64,000 nt of DNA, taken from Didymella arachidicola. Taxonomy: Eukaryota > Ascomycota > Dothideomycetes > Pleosporales > Didymellaceae. Below are positions 11,728 to 23,104 of the stretch, in pieces (position 1 is the stretch's first letter; each line of letters opens with the position of its first letter). Position numbers and translations under genes: made by a program. The notes beneath the pieces are model-generated. The model was given only the letters and a program-made list of their open reading frames with translations. It ran no database searches and was not told the DNA's origin. The stretch lies in assembly GCA_016630955.3 (NCBI GenBank), contig CM049987.1:2604001-2668000 (forward strand), read 5' to 3'.

Positions 11728-13565
11728 GGTATGGGTAGAAGGTTGCTCGACAAAGTGGGGTGAGGCTGTAGGGTGCAGAACGTTCAGATACCCAGCAGAA
11801 CGGTACGCGCAGACGGCAGGGGTGTCTCTGTGCGTCCTGGACGTAAGTCGTTGAGGAAGGTCGCCTGTGTTGGAGACGACATTGGGCTTTGTTGACTATA
11901 GATCATAAATCAGTGTCAAGCACAGTGGTTCATGCCATTGCTGCGAACTCCCTCTTGGTCTTTGTGCGATGCGGCTACTAGTCCGGGATCATCTCAATCG
12001 TACTTGGGGTCTGACAGACGTCCTGAGAGCTTCCAAATGTACACTGTACAGCGATTTTCTTACCGCCACGCCTCAGTACGTCGAGTGTCGTAGCAAGATT
12101 CAGCAAAGTAGCAGAGCTCAAAAGACCGTCAACAAAGTCCGGAGTAGTGATAGACGAGAAGAATCGATAGTCATCATTTGTGATTAGATGACGGCCAATG
12201 TCAGTGAGAGGCCCGATATGAAAACCGGAGAAGTTTAAGACCAGAGAGTCCTGACCAGGTGAGAACCCCACACGTGCAAACGTGTAGGGCTGACACTTGG
12301 TGACTTCTGGCGTCTGGGCAACAGCAAGAGGGGTAGAGCAAGGTTCATCCACGACACGACTTAGCCTGCAATGAAGTACAACGTAGCCTTACTGGGCAAG
12401 CTGTGCGAAACCGAAGATTAGAACGCGTCTTCTGTGCATGGTAGGCGAATTTAAGGTTGCGTACGTACTCATCTGTCTGACTGACAATAGTCAGAGCTTC
12501 CATGAAGTTGTGCATATTCATCCTCAACGATTCGTTGGTCAGTGTAGATCTGAAGGCAAATGAAGGCAAATGAGGGCAAGTCGCAGAAAGTTCCGGCGTA
12601 ACACCTGGATGCTGTAATTGGGTGCGCGGAACAAGCGATGATCAAGACTCGTTTGTAGCTGTTAGGCGCAGTGACCGATGCAGACCGCTGCGACCTCTTG
12701 CTATGGGTCCTGATGCGCATGAATCACAGCAGCGTTCAACCGCGGACCTTGTCGAGAACGCCGGTCGCGATCATGCCCAGAATTGTAGTATAGATAAGAT
12801 AATTGTGTAGGCCAAGTTTCCATCTGCGGAGGACTCGGTCCACGGAAATTGTCTTCCGCCCTGCGAGATGTCCGGAATATCGCCAAGGGCGGCAGGTCCT
12901 GTCGATACGGTCAGACACTTGCTCAAGTCAGTAATCAGCGCTTGCGCGTTGGAGATGGCCGAGGCAGATGCTGCTCAAAGTTTACCGGAGCCGCGGTTCC
13001 TAATCGCCGCACGCGGAAGGGACTCCTCAGCCGTCCACCAACAAAACGCGTGCATTCGTAACGCATCGTCCAAACATCTAAATCGGCGAATCATGAATAC
13101 CACGTTTGGCGCATTAGCCAGCCACGAGCAAGTCGATTCTGCGGTATAGGCACCACTGGCTTAGGAAAGCCTAAGGCTAGTACCGTCTGCAGGTCAGCCT
13201 CTTGTGGGGGGACAAAAAAGCGGTCTTAGGCGACATGCGACCTTAGGCGATGCTACTCTCCGCTTGCTACGTGTCAGATGCATTTGATGCTACAGTGGCG
13301 ACTTGCTCGGCGTCGCCGCAAGCTCAAAGACATCAACTTGCTATGGAGATTGATGGTGCATGATCGTCCGGCAAGCTCTGATCTCAGCTTGACCGCTTAG
13401 CCTATCAGTACCGGTGAGATGTGCAACGACTGTGCAGATGGAGCTATCCGTGAGAAGCGAACAATAAGTTCCCCACTGGAACCCAATTCCTGAACTACCT
13501 ATACTCATTACAGAACGACACTGTCGTGACCTTGCCAGCAATCGCTGAAGCCGGGGTGAGTATGA
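11728..13565. other. Intergenic with unassembled coding-like segments on the minus strand
   Basis: Several minus-strand stretches look protein-like but I could not join them into a gene: one at 11978-12352 (listed separately), one at about 12736-13160 that is interrupted by a single in-frame TGA, and short pieces near 12345-12569. A small hairpin (CTTAGG, loop AAAG, CCTAAG) sits at 13160-13175 and the motif CTTAGGCGA occurs twice near 13225-13250. Confidence 0.4.
11978..12352 (-). CDS. Possible exon or gene fragment, unknown
   Basis: I do not recognise this. The frame reads through a balanced, non-repetitive protein-like sequence (KCQPYTFARVGFSPGQDS, LVLNFSGFHIGPLTDIGRHL, DDYRFFSSITTPDFVDGLLS) to a stop at 11978. 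No in-frame ATG with a good upstream context is present, and a splice to the upstream Arg-rich segment (MHRRRVLIFGFAQLA at about 12440-12395, GTAAGG donor) would need an intron of about 35-45 nt, which is short for a fungus. It may be the last exon of a gene, or the relic of one. Confidence 0.25.
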   Translation of the reverse strand: MDEPCSTPLAVAQTPEVTKCQPYTFARVGFSPGQDSLVLNFSGFHIGPLTDIGRHLITNDDYRFFSSITTPDFVDGLLSSATLLNLATTLDVLRRGGKKIAVQCTFGSSQDVCQTPSTIEMIPD

Positions 13566-15801
13566 TCATAGATCGTCTTCCAAGAACTTATAGGCAAACC
13601 GGAAATCTGCCTTTCTGCGGTTCATCCTGATATTCGTTAGCAAAATTATGTAAAGAACAACACGCAGAGATGGTGTGCTGAAATCACTACCTCCAAGACT
13701 GGCTTCTTCGCTGCAGGCAACAGCTTTTCAAAGGCAGTTCTGACGTTCACAAACGTAATAAAGTCCGAACTTGCTTCGCAAGCTCATCCTCTACCAGGTC
13801 CGCTGCGTCACATAGCAATTGAAGAGCGTTACGTTGCTGTCCTCAAGTCTCGGTGTCGGCAGAGTCGTTCGACATCGATAGCGTGCGATCAAGGGCGGGG
13901 AATACTGACCATGTGCTCTCGTAATCAAAAAACCTGTACGTTCCCTGTTCATAGTCTTCGGTGATCGCCTTGGGCTCTTCGTGGCGTTGAAACCAGGTTT
14001 GGTACTGCTTGTGGAACCTCCAGCTCTGCGACTTCAGAGCCTTAGCCGCAAGGTACTGCTGATATGTGTTTTGGCGGTAGTAGAACGCGTAGAACAGAGC
14101 GTCCGTCTCAATCCGTGAGTACAACCTAGGATCGTCGAATATCGGGAGTGGCTCTTGCGGATAGTGTGCAGGCGTAAATGGGTAGGGGTTCTGTGGGCGG
14201 TAGTGGCGGGGCGCGTCGGTGTCTGCTGAGTCAGGCGCGGTGGCCATCGATGCAGCAAGCATTTGCTCGTCTGGAGGCTTCGTTGTGCCGGCACTGATGT
14301 CGTTTTTCGTAGCCTCGAACGAGTCAAGCAGGTCTTGCAAACTAGATGGCAGGTGGTAAACCGACTCCTCCTCCTCTTCATCAGCATGTGATTCACCGTT
14401 AGTAAGTGGCGGTGTGGTTGTTTGCGACTCTTCCTCTTCCTCAGCTGCGGTCTCTGGCACAGGAGTCTTCTTCCTGCTTGCAGCCTTCGTGTCCTCAGCT
14501 GATGCTGCGCGCGAGAGGCCTTGTTTCTCTGCGGCGGGTGTTGCTGGTAAACTTGGGGTAGCAGCTGGCGACTTGGAGAGCGGTGGTTGCGCTGATGCTG
14601 GTGCCTCAGTGGATGGCTGAGCTCGCGATGCAGGCTGCGCATTTGTGATCGCTGGGGAAGCTGTAGCACTTGAACGTCCTGGTGCCAAGTTCGAGGTCAA
14701 CCCTGGTGGCGGTGGTAGAGGCGCTATCCCTACACCATTCTTGTCGCTTGCAGCAGCAGCTGCTGCCGCCGATGCATACTTCAGCGGCTCGCCTGGCGTT
14801 CTCGTCGGTATCGGCGCTGGTTTCATCGAGCTTGCTGCTGTAGTTGACGCGCCAGGTAGGGGTGTATGTAACGTTGCCAACACGGGTAATGGCGACTTGA
14901 GTTGCGTCGATGGCCGTCGCGCGCCTGCTGCTTCGCCAGATTTTGCCTTTGTTACTGTCGGTCGTACTTCTGAGTCCGGCTCCTCTGCTATCGATTGTGT
15001 ATCTTGTGATGAGACGCGGTCTGCTTCGTTGCCCATACCGTAGATAGCCTCCTCTTCATCTAAGTTGAAATCGTCATATATCGTGTCATCCTCCATGAAG
15101 TCCGGACTCTGATTCTCTTCGACGTAGTACTTGATGCTGTCTTCGATCTCCTTGACCTGCTCGGTGTCGACGTTGCTGTTCTCCAGCGCTCGTTGCAGCA
15201 AGTCCAGCTTGCCCTGGTGCCATTTGTGTCGTTCTGCTACCTCTTCAAGCTCCGCTATCCGCTCGGCCTTCGCGTTGTCCGACTTCTTGCCCTTCTTCAT
15301 TCCAGCGTGCATGATCTCCACATCAGCCTCAATCTTCTCCACTTGCTGCTCCAGCTCTTCATTCATATGTTGGAGGAACTCGACCATATCCAATCGTTCT
15401 CGATCTTTGGGATCAATCTTCGTTGCTAATGATAGCCCCTCTTTCGAGTATGCCTTGGTCTTCATCTCCTTCTCGACAGCCTTGAATTTCTCCATTTGCT
15501 GCGCTTCATTAGCATGGCATCATCTCAGTGGTGATCAGCCGCCTACTGTCTCAATCAGCTTCCGGTGGTCCAGCAATGGCTTCTTATCCTTGATCTCGCT
15601 CATGGCGGCCCATGTCTTGATCTGGTCGCGCGACCGTTGCAGCTTCTTGATTTCCTTCTTCAGCTGATCTTCCAGCTTCTCTTTCTGCGAAGGATTGGAC
15701 GTCTGGATAATCTTGTCATATATGCTCTCGAAGGTTGCGACGCCTTCTGCGACCTTCTTGAAGCATTTGTCGATCTCCTGCTGGAGCTTGCGAGCTGCCA
15801 T
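13566..15801 (-). CDS. NOT3: CCR4-NOT complex subunit NOT3/NOT5
   Basis: Exons 15801-15547, 15498-13910 and 13626-13566 encode 634 residues. The N-terminal domain (MAARKLQQEIDKCFKKVAEG, KKLQRSRDQIKTW, then DPKDRERLDMVEFLQHMNEELEQQVEKIEAD) is coiled coil and characteristic of Not3/Not5. The middle is Ala/Pro/Ser-rich and disordered. The C-terminal NOT box includes FYYRQNTYQQYLAAKALKSQ, WRFHKQYQTWFQRHEEP and GTYRFFDYESTW; the expected continuation MNRRKADFRFAYKFLEDDL is found only after a 283-nt intron (13909-13627) with a GTCAGT donor. Without splicing, the frame stops at 13843 with an unrelated tail. The complex deadenylates mRNA and regulates transcription. Confidence 0.92.
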
Positions 15802-16208
15802 TGCGTTTGTGTAGCCTCGCGCGAGGGCTTGGGTGACGGAGTTCGGCGCGTCTGATTCGTAGGAAAGATATACAGTGGCGACGTTGGTGGCGAGCGCGAG
15901 TATGTCTGCTCGGGCGCAATGGTCGGGGGATGTTCGTCACGGGCGTTTGGCAGGCGTGAAGGTCGAATGCGTCTCCAGATGGAGGTAATCGCGATTGGGG
16001 CTAGCATGCCAAGACGCGCTAGCCGCATCTCCACCAGCTTCGACCAGTGCGCGTCCACGCGTCGTGGTCAATTGAACATCATTATACCGATCTAGGCAAT
16101 TCAATCCATGGTAAATTGACGTATAAATTCTTTCACTTGCCAGAGACAACCATAGATAACGTCTTTATTTTGCTCGGACTTCAAAACGCTCCAAGCTACC
16201 CCGCCACC
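15802..16208. promoter_or_regulatory. Shared divergent promoter, NOT3 / D-aminoacyl-tRNA deacylase
   Basis: The 407 bp between two start codons on opposite strands must hold both upstream regions. No gene is seen within it. Specific elements are not assigned. Confidence 0.5.
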
Positions 16209-16852
16209 ATGAGGAGTACGTCTATTGCAACCCATCGAGGGCCAGGCCATTGACCTATGCACAGCCGTGCTGCAAAGAGTCAAGTCTGCTTCAGTCACAG
16301 TCGACGGAAAAATAATATCATCTATCGGGAGAGGTGTCTTGATACTCGCCGCTGTCTCTAGAGATGACTCCGAGAAAGAGATAGAGTCCATGGCTGCCAA
16401 GATCCTGAAAACCAAGCTCTGGGACGATGAGTCTACGGATCCCGTGAGCCGATGGAAGCACAACGTGAAAGAGATCGATGGGGAGATTTTATGCGGTACG
16501 GGATACCTGCTGTGACTACACTGCGCAATGCGCTGACTGCATCCATAGTCTCTCAATTCACCTTGTTTGCAACCACGAAGAAGGGTAACAAGCCCGATTT
16601 TCATGCTTCCGCAAGCGGCGAGAAGGCCAAAGCACTTTACGATCATTTCTACGGGCAGATACAAACCCTGTACGGGGAAGACAAGGTGAAGAACGGGCAA
16701 TTTGCTGCAATGATGGACGTTGCGCTGGTCAATGATGGTCCAGTGAGTACGGGTGCTCTTCTGATTACGTGCACTAAATATTGTGACAGGTCACTATACA
16801 GATTGACAACACTCCGCCAAAGGCGGAGAAGGCAGCCAACGGCAGTGCATAA
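16209..16852 (+). CDS. DTD1: D-aminoacyl-tRNA deacylase (DTD)
   Basis: Four exons (16209-16215, 16265-16495, 16549-16742, 16790-16852) give 164 residues. The first exon has only 7 coding bases, ATG AGG A, preceded by a perfect CCGCCACC start context; the splice yields MRTVLQRVKSASVTVDG, the canonical DTD N-terminus. The catalytic motif SQFTLFA and the cross-subunit NDGPVT (Gly-cisPro) motif are both present. The enzyme hydrolyses D-amino acids (and glycine from mischarged tRNA-Ala) off tRNA in the cytosol. A short Lys/Ala-rich extension follows the domain. Confidence 0.95.
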
Positions 16853-17995
16853 TGAGATACCACAGTGTCGGGATGGAGCTGATGTCCCATAGATATCAGT
16901 ATAAGATGACACACCAGGAGGCTTCCACGACGAATGAGGGGCTGCAGCTGTTGAAACCAGGACGGTCGTTGCGGTCCAGATGAATACTCTATAAGACCTG
17001 TTAGACTTATAGATGAAATCTGCATTTCGATATGAAATTATTGTCTTCATACTTTGCGTCTCCCTGTGTACAGAGATCTTGGAAAGGATGCAACGCCAAC
17101 TTTTGTGCACAGATGAGAGGTCGTTCCCTCAGTCTGGAGGCTGCCACAGCAACCGAACCAAAGAGCTATTTGACGCTCGGCAGTGGTCCGGCGTTGGCAG
17201 ACATCAGAAAAGTGATTCTCAGGCTCGAAGGAATTTAGGGTGCGCTCCTAGTAAGGTGTACGGAGTAATAATCATCAGAGCATGGGACTGCAGTACATTT
17301 TGCGGACCACGCGGTTGTCCCTCGACCTGCGAACTTCCTCATTGTAGTATTTGCTCTTCGAAGGGCCGGTTGTACTGACAAGATTGCTCACCGCGAACCT
17401 CAATCGCCGATTGACGATCCTGCCCACATCCTACGAAACATGCAACATCCGACCTCATCGTCAGGGTCAGCGACCTGGAACGGACGGTGGGATCAACAGC
17501 GTAGAGCTAAAAAGATAAGGTCCGCCCAGATGTGGTTATGGTAACGCTCATGGGGCTGAACCCCTTTTCCAGCCTTCTGATTCGCTATTCGTCTCGTCCA
17601 AAACGGTTCTGTGGGATGACATTTGGTTCGCCGACGTGCGGCAACGCCGTCATTCGTGGTACGGAATGCAAATTCACCGCAAGGTATCCCCACTTGGAGT
17701 GAAGAACGTACAGAGGGAATCCGAGGGTCATTTGCGAGGTTGCGATCGCATGGCGGTTGTGTTCGGCGTGCAAGGCGAAGGCGCAATGGAGACAGGCCCC
17801 GGAGCCCTGCATAGACAAACAACATGCGGTTTAGCGCGTGTCAAGCTAGAGATACATGTCTAGGACTTTTCGACCTTGACTGTATCAACAACCTTAAATT
17901 GATACTGCGCACGGTGTGCTCATGGCCTTGACGGCCTCCTCTTTCTTTCCACCTCTCCTTTGGGTTTCGACTGTATTTGCAAGCATTGCACGAAG
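16853..17995. other. Intergenic, no supported gene
   Basis: About 1.1 kb between the deacylase stop and the DUF1365 start. Overlapping short frames exist on both strands near 17490-17860 but none has family motifs or consistent splicing. Confidence 0.4.
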
Positions 17996-20000
17996 ATGTT
18001 TGTTGCCCTCGCCACCTGGGCGCTTGGCGCAGGAGCTCGAAGGTACTTTGCGGATCAACAACTGGCGACAGACTGCTCGATCTTTGGCCTTATTGCAGCA
18101 TGGCTGGCAAGAGAGCAGCTGGCAGAGTTGTTGCGAAATAGCTGGCATGCATCTGGCGCGGCTGTGGAATCCTTGATGGTGGCCTTTGCTCTCATCACAG
18201 GCCCACTTGCCGTCCTGAGATTCCAATCGCAACACGGATCGAAGAACAACGCGAGTGCAGACAAAAACGCGAAAGGGATCAGCAGGTGGACGCTCCCATA
18301 TCCAAAAGCTCGGATCTTCCCGTGTGAGACGAAACATGCGCGCCTGTTTCCGAAACGTCACGCTTTCGAATACTCGTACCTGCAATGCGGGTTCCCAATT
18401 GTTCCCGGCGGTATAGACGCGGATGGACAAGACGTTGCTACCGGGACAGATCAGATACTAGGCAGCTGGTGGTCGCACATCAGAGCTGCTGATTACCTCA
18501 CGCGAGGCAATGGCAAGGCTGGCTTCTATGGAAAGTTGCAAACGTTCTTGAAGGAGCAGAATGTCGACGATAATGATTGGTCATACGCCTATCTAGTCAC
18601 AGCTCCCCGCTTCCTGGGATACTCTTTCAATCCAGTATCGTTCTGGTACGTATACGATCGAGAACACCAGCTCAGGAAAATGATCCTTGAGGTCAACAAT
18701 ACGTTCGGGGAGCGCAGGATATACCTCCTCAACGGCACCAGTCCCTCATCTACACCACACACTCCAGACTCTACCCATGAGACAGACACCTCACCAGAAA
18801 TGTCAATTAGGACAAAGTCTCGGTTCAACGATTTGTGGATAAAAGACTTCCACGTCTCACCGTTCAATTCCCGCAAAGGTTCCTATGCGCTCAAGGCCCA
18901 GAACCCATTTCCGTACGTAGGTTTTGAATCGCCTATGATTGATAACACTATCACGTTGAAGTCATCGAAAGACCATGCGAAAGTAGTGGCGCGCCTCAAC
19001 TGTGTCGGAGAGCCACTCGACCCGGACGAGCTCGGCCTCCTCGGTGCAGCGTGGTTCATATCGAGATGGTGGTGGGTCGGTCTTGTTACCTTTCCACGAA
19101 TTGTAAAGGAAGCAGGCAATCTGTTCTATAAGCGAAGTCTACATGTCTGGTTCCGCCCGGAAGTTCTCACACCTAGCTTGGGCCGACTTCCAACCTCACA
19201 GGAAGTGTAAGTGACGCAGCGAGACCGCGAAGCTTATGAACACTAACTTGTACAGCACGATTCAACAGGAGTTCCATCACTACCTGACTCACCTCGTTAA
19301 TACGGTGCAAGATGACTTCCGCATCCTACTGCATACCGCAATACCGGAGATTCCAAAGCAAAAGATCGATTTCACTCGGCCCTCAAGAGGTGATGCGGTC
19401 AAAGAGCTTGAGATTCGCGTCCTGACGCCGGCTTTCTATTCGCGATTCGTACACTACGCCTACACATCAGAGGCCTTTGACCGTGAATGTGTCTTCACCG
19501 ACGAAAAGAATCGGACGTGTTGGATCTCTCGTCCTGAGCTGCTGGCGCAGCTGCTTATGCAAGCTACGCCTAAAGCTTCGCAGAGGAAGGTACAGAGAGG
19601 TGGCTTGAATGAAGCAAAGTGGTGGGTACTGAAGAAGTTGCGATGTGCACCGGCGGAGCCTGCATACAATGCGACCCCAAAAGACACCGAGTATCGTTTG
19701 GAGGATATTCGAGGTTCGAGGTACTCAGAGATGGAAGCTTTCGTCAGGTCTCACCGACCAAAGTATGCCGGCAAGTTTCGAAGAATAGTCACCAAGCTCT
19801 TTCTGGCTCAGAGCTTCTGCTTTGGATTCCCTCCAGTCGTCACCTTAATAGATTGGACGTTGAGACTCTTGCTGGGCTATGTTGCGGCAAAGCAGTCGTT
19901 CATTTTGGATGCCTCGGGCCATGATTGGCGGTCGTTGTCAAGAAGTGTCATGGTAGCCGCTGCTTGTAATGCGTATGCATTACTGAAAGGCTACCATTAA
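17996..20000 (+). CDS. DUF1365 domain protein, membrane-associated
   Basis: Exons 17996-19206 and 19256-20000 (GTAAGT donor, TACAG acceptor) encode 651 residues. I chose the first in-frame ATG (MFVALATWALGAG); the frame upstream has only non-ATG codons. A hydrophobic N-terminus precedes the DUF1365 core: PCETKHARLFPKRHAFEYSY, DDNDWSYAYLVTAPRFLGYSFNPVSFWYVYD, KDFHVSPFN and ISRWWWVGLVTFPRI. The region after the intron includes FYSRFVHYAYTSEAF and a C-terminal hydrophobic segment near VTLIDWTLRLLLGY. Bacterial members sit beside cyclopropane-fatty-acid-synthase genes, suggesting a lipid link, but no activity is proven and none is claimed here. The C-terminal half may be a second domain. Confidence 0.85.
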
Positions 20001-21009
20001 CATTTTTATTAATTATAATAACATGCTCAATACATGAATGAAGAATAAGAGCCCAAGGACATCTTGTCGAATTGTTAACGGATAAGTGGCGCTTTTCCGG
20101 AAACACGCCAATATCTTGGATATCCTCAGCCCTGTGCGGCATTTCTCTGGAGACATCGTTGGATGTCGCCAGGTGCGTTTCGAATTCTATCCAATCCACA
20201 GCTCCGAAACCAGGCCTGAGTCATCTTTCAGCTCATGCCAAATCCCATATGCGTGCCATCATCGTGATGCTCCAGAGAAGTGTCTGGCCATGCCGGATTC
20301 GACAACCGAGGTTATGCAGCGTCTTCGGTTGAGGCATAGCGCAACCGAGCGTAGAATCTGGGGTCGAGGACCTGCACCTTCACATGTCATGCAGCGAACA
20401 AAAGAACGCACTCGCATCAGCATGTGAAACTGCACGAAGGTCGCGTGCCACCAGCTTCATACCTCACCATAAGCAATAGCGCTCTTGAGGAATGACAATC
20501 GAGCAGATGTTGCCGTGTAAAGTTGAGATCAAGCCCCAAGCAATTGGCACACAACGTCATCCTTGTCAAAGCTCCTGTCCGATGTCCCCTCTCCACCGGA
20601 TCTGCGCCAGTCACGCATTCAGTCGCGCGGTCGTCCTTTCAGCCGAGGGAACTTTTTATAACGCTCCAGCGTTAGCTGCGCGTGCTGAATGCTGATTCAA
20701 TGTGCCAGCTTCCTCGGGTTCAGTGGTCGGACCAATGGTGCCTTCAGCCGGACCTTCCCGAGCTTTGTGACTGGAACTTAGAGCGTACTAATGAACCTGG
20801 GCAGCTGTGAGATCTGCGGTTCTACTTAATAGACTTGGCTGCCCGGCTATTCGAAATTGAAACTAAGGAAGTGTCATCATTACTTGTCGTTATTCAAAGA
20901 CGGTCTTGGTCTGCTTCTCTGTTCTCTTTTTCCTCCGTAGCAAAGACTGTGGCTCGAAAGCGTTGTTGATACCCTACGTCACAATTGATCACCATTGAAC
21001 ATCTACACA
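20001..21009. promoter_or_regulatory. Upstream region of isocitrate lyase
   Basis: About 1 kb without a supported gene. A CCAAT box lies at 20732-20736, with a TCGG and a CCGGA on its two sides that resemble half-sites of zinc-cluster activators. In fungi isocitrate lyase genes are induced on acetate or fatty acids by such activators (FacB/acetate regulators); binding here is inference only. Confidence 0.35.
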
Positions 21010-22769
21010 ATGTCTCATGCCGACGCCGAAGAGGCGCAGTATCAGAAGGAGGTTGAGGAGGTTAAGCAGTGGTGGACTGACTCAAGATGGAGGTACACGA
21101 AGAGGCCATTCACAGCTGAGCAGATCGTTGCGAAGCGAGGAAACATCAAGATTCAGTACCCAGGAAACACTCTATCAAAGAAGCTGTGGCAGACGATAGA
21201 GGATCGCTTCAAGGTATGTCGAAACTTGCTACTAAAGGAAAGAAAGTGCTAACTTCACGAAGAACAAAGACACCAGCTTTACCTATGGGTGTCTCGACCC
21301 TGTGATGGTCACACAAATGGCGAAGTACTTGGACACAGTTTATGTGTCTGGCTGGCAATGTTCCTCAACAGCTTCATCAACCGACGAGCCCGGACCAGAT
21401 CTGGCAGACTATCCCTACGTGAGTCTAAAGATCCTGTTTCAGGAATGTCTAACTAATCAACACAGACCACTGTGCCTAATAAGGTAGGACACCTTTTCCA
21501 GGCGCAGCTGTTCCACGACCGAAAGCAGCGCGAGGAACGCGTCACCACGCCGAAGGCCGATCGCGAGAAGCTGCAAAAGATCGACTACCTGCGGCCCATC
21601 GTTGCTGATGCGGACACCGGTCACGGTGGTTTGACAGCCATCATGAAACTCACAAAACTCTTCGTCGAGAAGGGTGCTGCTGGTATTCATATCGAAGACC
21701 AGGCACCAGGAACGAAGAAGTGCGGACATATGGCAGGAAAGGTCCTAGTACCGATCAGCGAGCACATCAACCGCTTAGTCGCTATCCGAGCGCAGGCCGA
21801 TATCATGGGCAGTGACCTCTTGGCCGTTGCCCGTACAGACTCGGAAGCCGCGACCCTCATCACATCCACCATTGACCCTCGCGATCACCATTACATTCTC
21901 GGTGTTACAAACCCCGCTATCCAGCCCCTGAGCGATCTCATGTACGCGGCGGAACAGGCTGGGAAATCTGGCCCAGAGCTGCAAGCAATTGAGGATGCTT
22001 GGATGAAGGAAGCTCACCTGAAGCTTTTCCATGAGGCTGTTGCAGACACCGTCAACGCTGGCGTCCACGTCAATAAGCAAGAGCTGATAGTCAAGTTCAA
22101 CGAGCAGAGTAAGGGTAAGAGCAACACTGAGGCTCGTGCGATCGCAAAGGGCCTGACTGGCGTTGATGTCTTCTTCAACTGGGAGGCTGCACGGACACGT
22201 GAGGGCTACTACAGGTACCAGGGCGGATGCCAGACCGCCATCAATCGTGCTATTGCGTTTGCGCCGTACTCCGATATGATCTGGATGGAGTCGGCGAAGC
22301 CCGACTACGCCCAGGCTAAGGAGTTCGCTGACGGCGTTCACGCGGTTTGGCCCGAGCAGAAGTAAGTCCTTCCGCACCTTGACACTTGACACCTTGCTAA
22401 TCACACGATAGGCTTTCATACAACCTTTCGCCGTCATTCAACTGGAAGGCTGCTATGCCCCGCGATGAGCAAGAAACCTACATCAAGCGCCTCGGCGCTC
22501 TCGGTTACTGCTGGCAGTTCATCACCCTCGCCGGATTGCACCAAACGGCTCTCATGGCTGATACCTTCTCAAAGGCATACGCTAAGCAGGGCATGCGCGC
22601 TTACGGCGAGATCATCCAGGAGCCTGAGGCTGAAAACAAAGTCGAGGTTCTCACACATCAAAAGTGGAGTGGTGCCAACTACGTCGATGGCTTGTTGAAG
22701 ATGGTATCGGGTGGTGTGAGCTCAACGGCAGCGATGGGCAAGGGTGTAACGGAAGACCAGTTCAAGTAA
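21010..22769 (+). CDS. ICL1: Isocitrate lyase
   Basis: Four exons (21010-21213, 21263-21418, 21466-22361, 22412-22769) encode 537 residues, the normal fungal size. The enzyme splits isocitrate to glyoxylate and succinate in the glyoxylate shunt, needed for growth on acetate and fatty acids. The signature KKCGH, with its catalytic cysteine near residue 206, is intact; so are the metal/substrate-binding VADADTGHGG, HIEDQ and the SPSFNWKAAM segment rebuilt by the last splice. The protein ends in TEDQFK, so no C-terminal SKL-type peroxisomal signal is visible; targeting, if any, would need another signal. The start MSHADAEEAQYQKEVEEV is the first ATG. Confidence 0.97.
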
Positions 22770-23104
22770 ATTGCAGAACAATGTATGCTATTGTAGGACG
22801 AACCTGATCATCTTGGTTCCAAGAACAATCATGTGGTGTTGGATTGTAACTGCGCTAAATACTGCATCTGCCGCGGTGGCAATGCATTCAGTTTTTACTT
22901 AGTCCAGCATAGAATAGCCTTCCAAACGTCCCGAGCGGCTACTCTTTTGCTCACTTGCACCCAATGCACTGCTACGTAGACGGGCGTTTGAATGCATATG
23001 ACTACCTGTGTAACGCACATCTTGAGGAGCATCCTGCACCTTCACAATTAGGTATCGTTTTTGCTTGCTCATCGCATTCGCACGAGTAGCATCAACGTAG
23101 ATAA
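22770..23104. other. Short convergent intergenic region
   Basis: 3' flanks of isocitrate lyase (+) and the membrane protein (-). No gene seen. Confidence 0.4.

Noticed and set aside
13843..13910. Alternative NOT3 C-terminus ending SMSNDSADTET
   Set aside because: As the main product this lacks the conserved end of the NOT box; the spliced exon 13626-13566 supplies it. Kept only as a possible retained-intron form.
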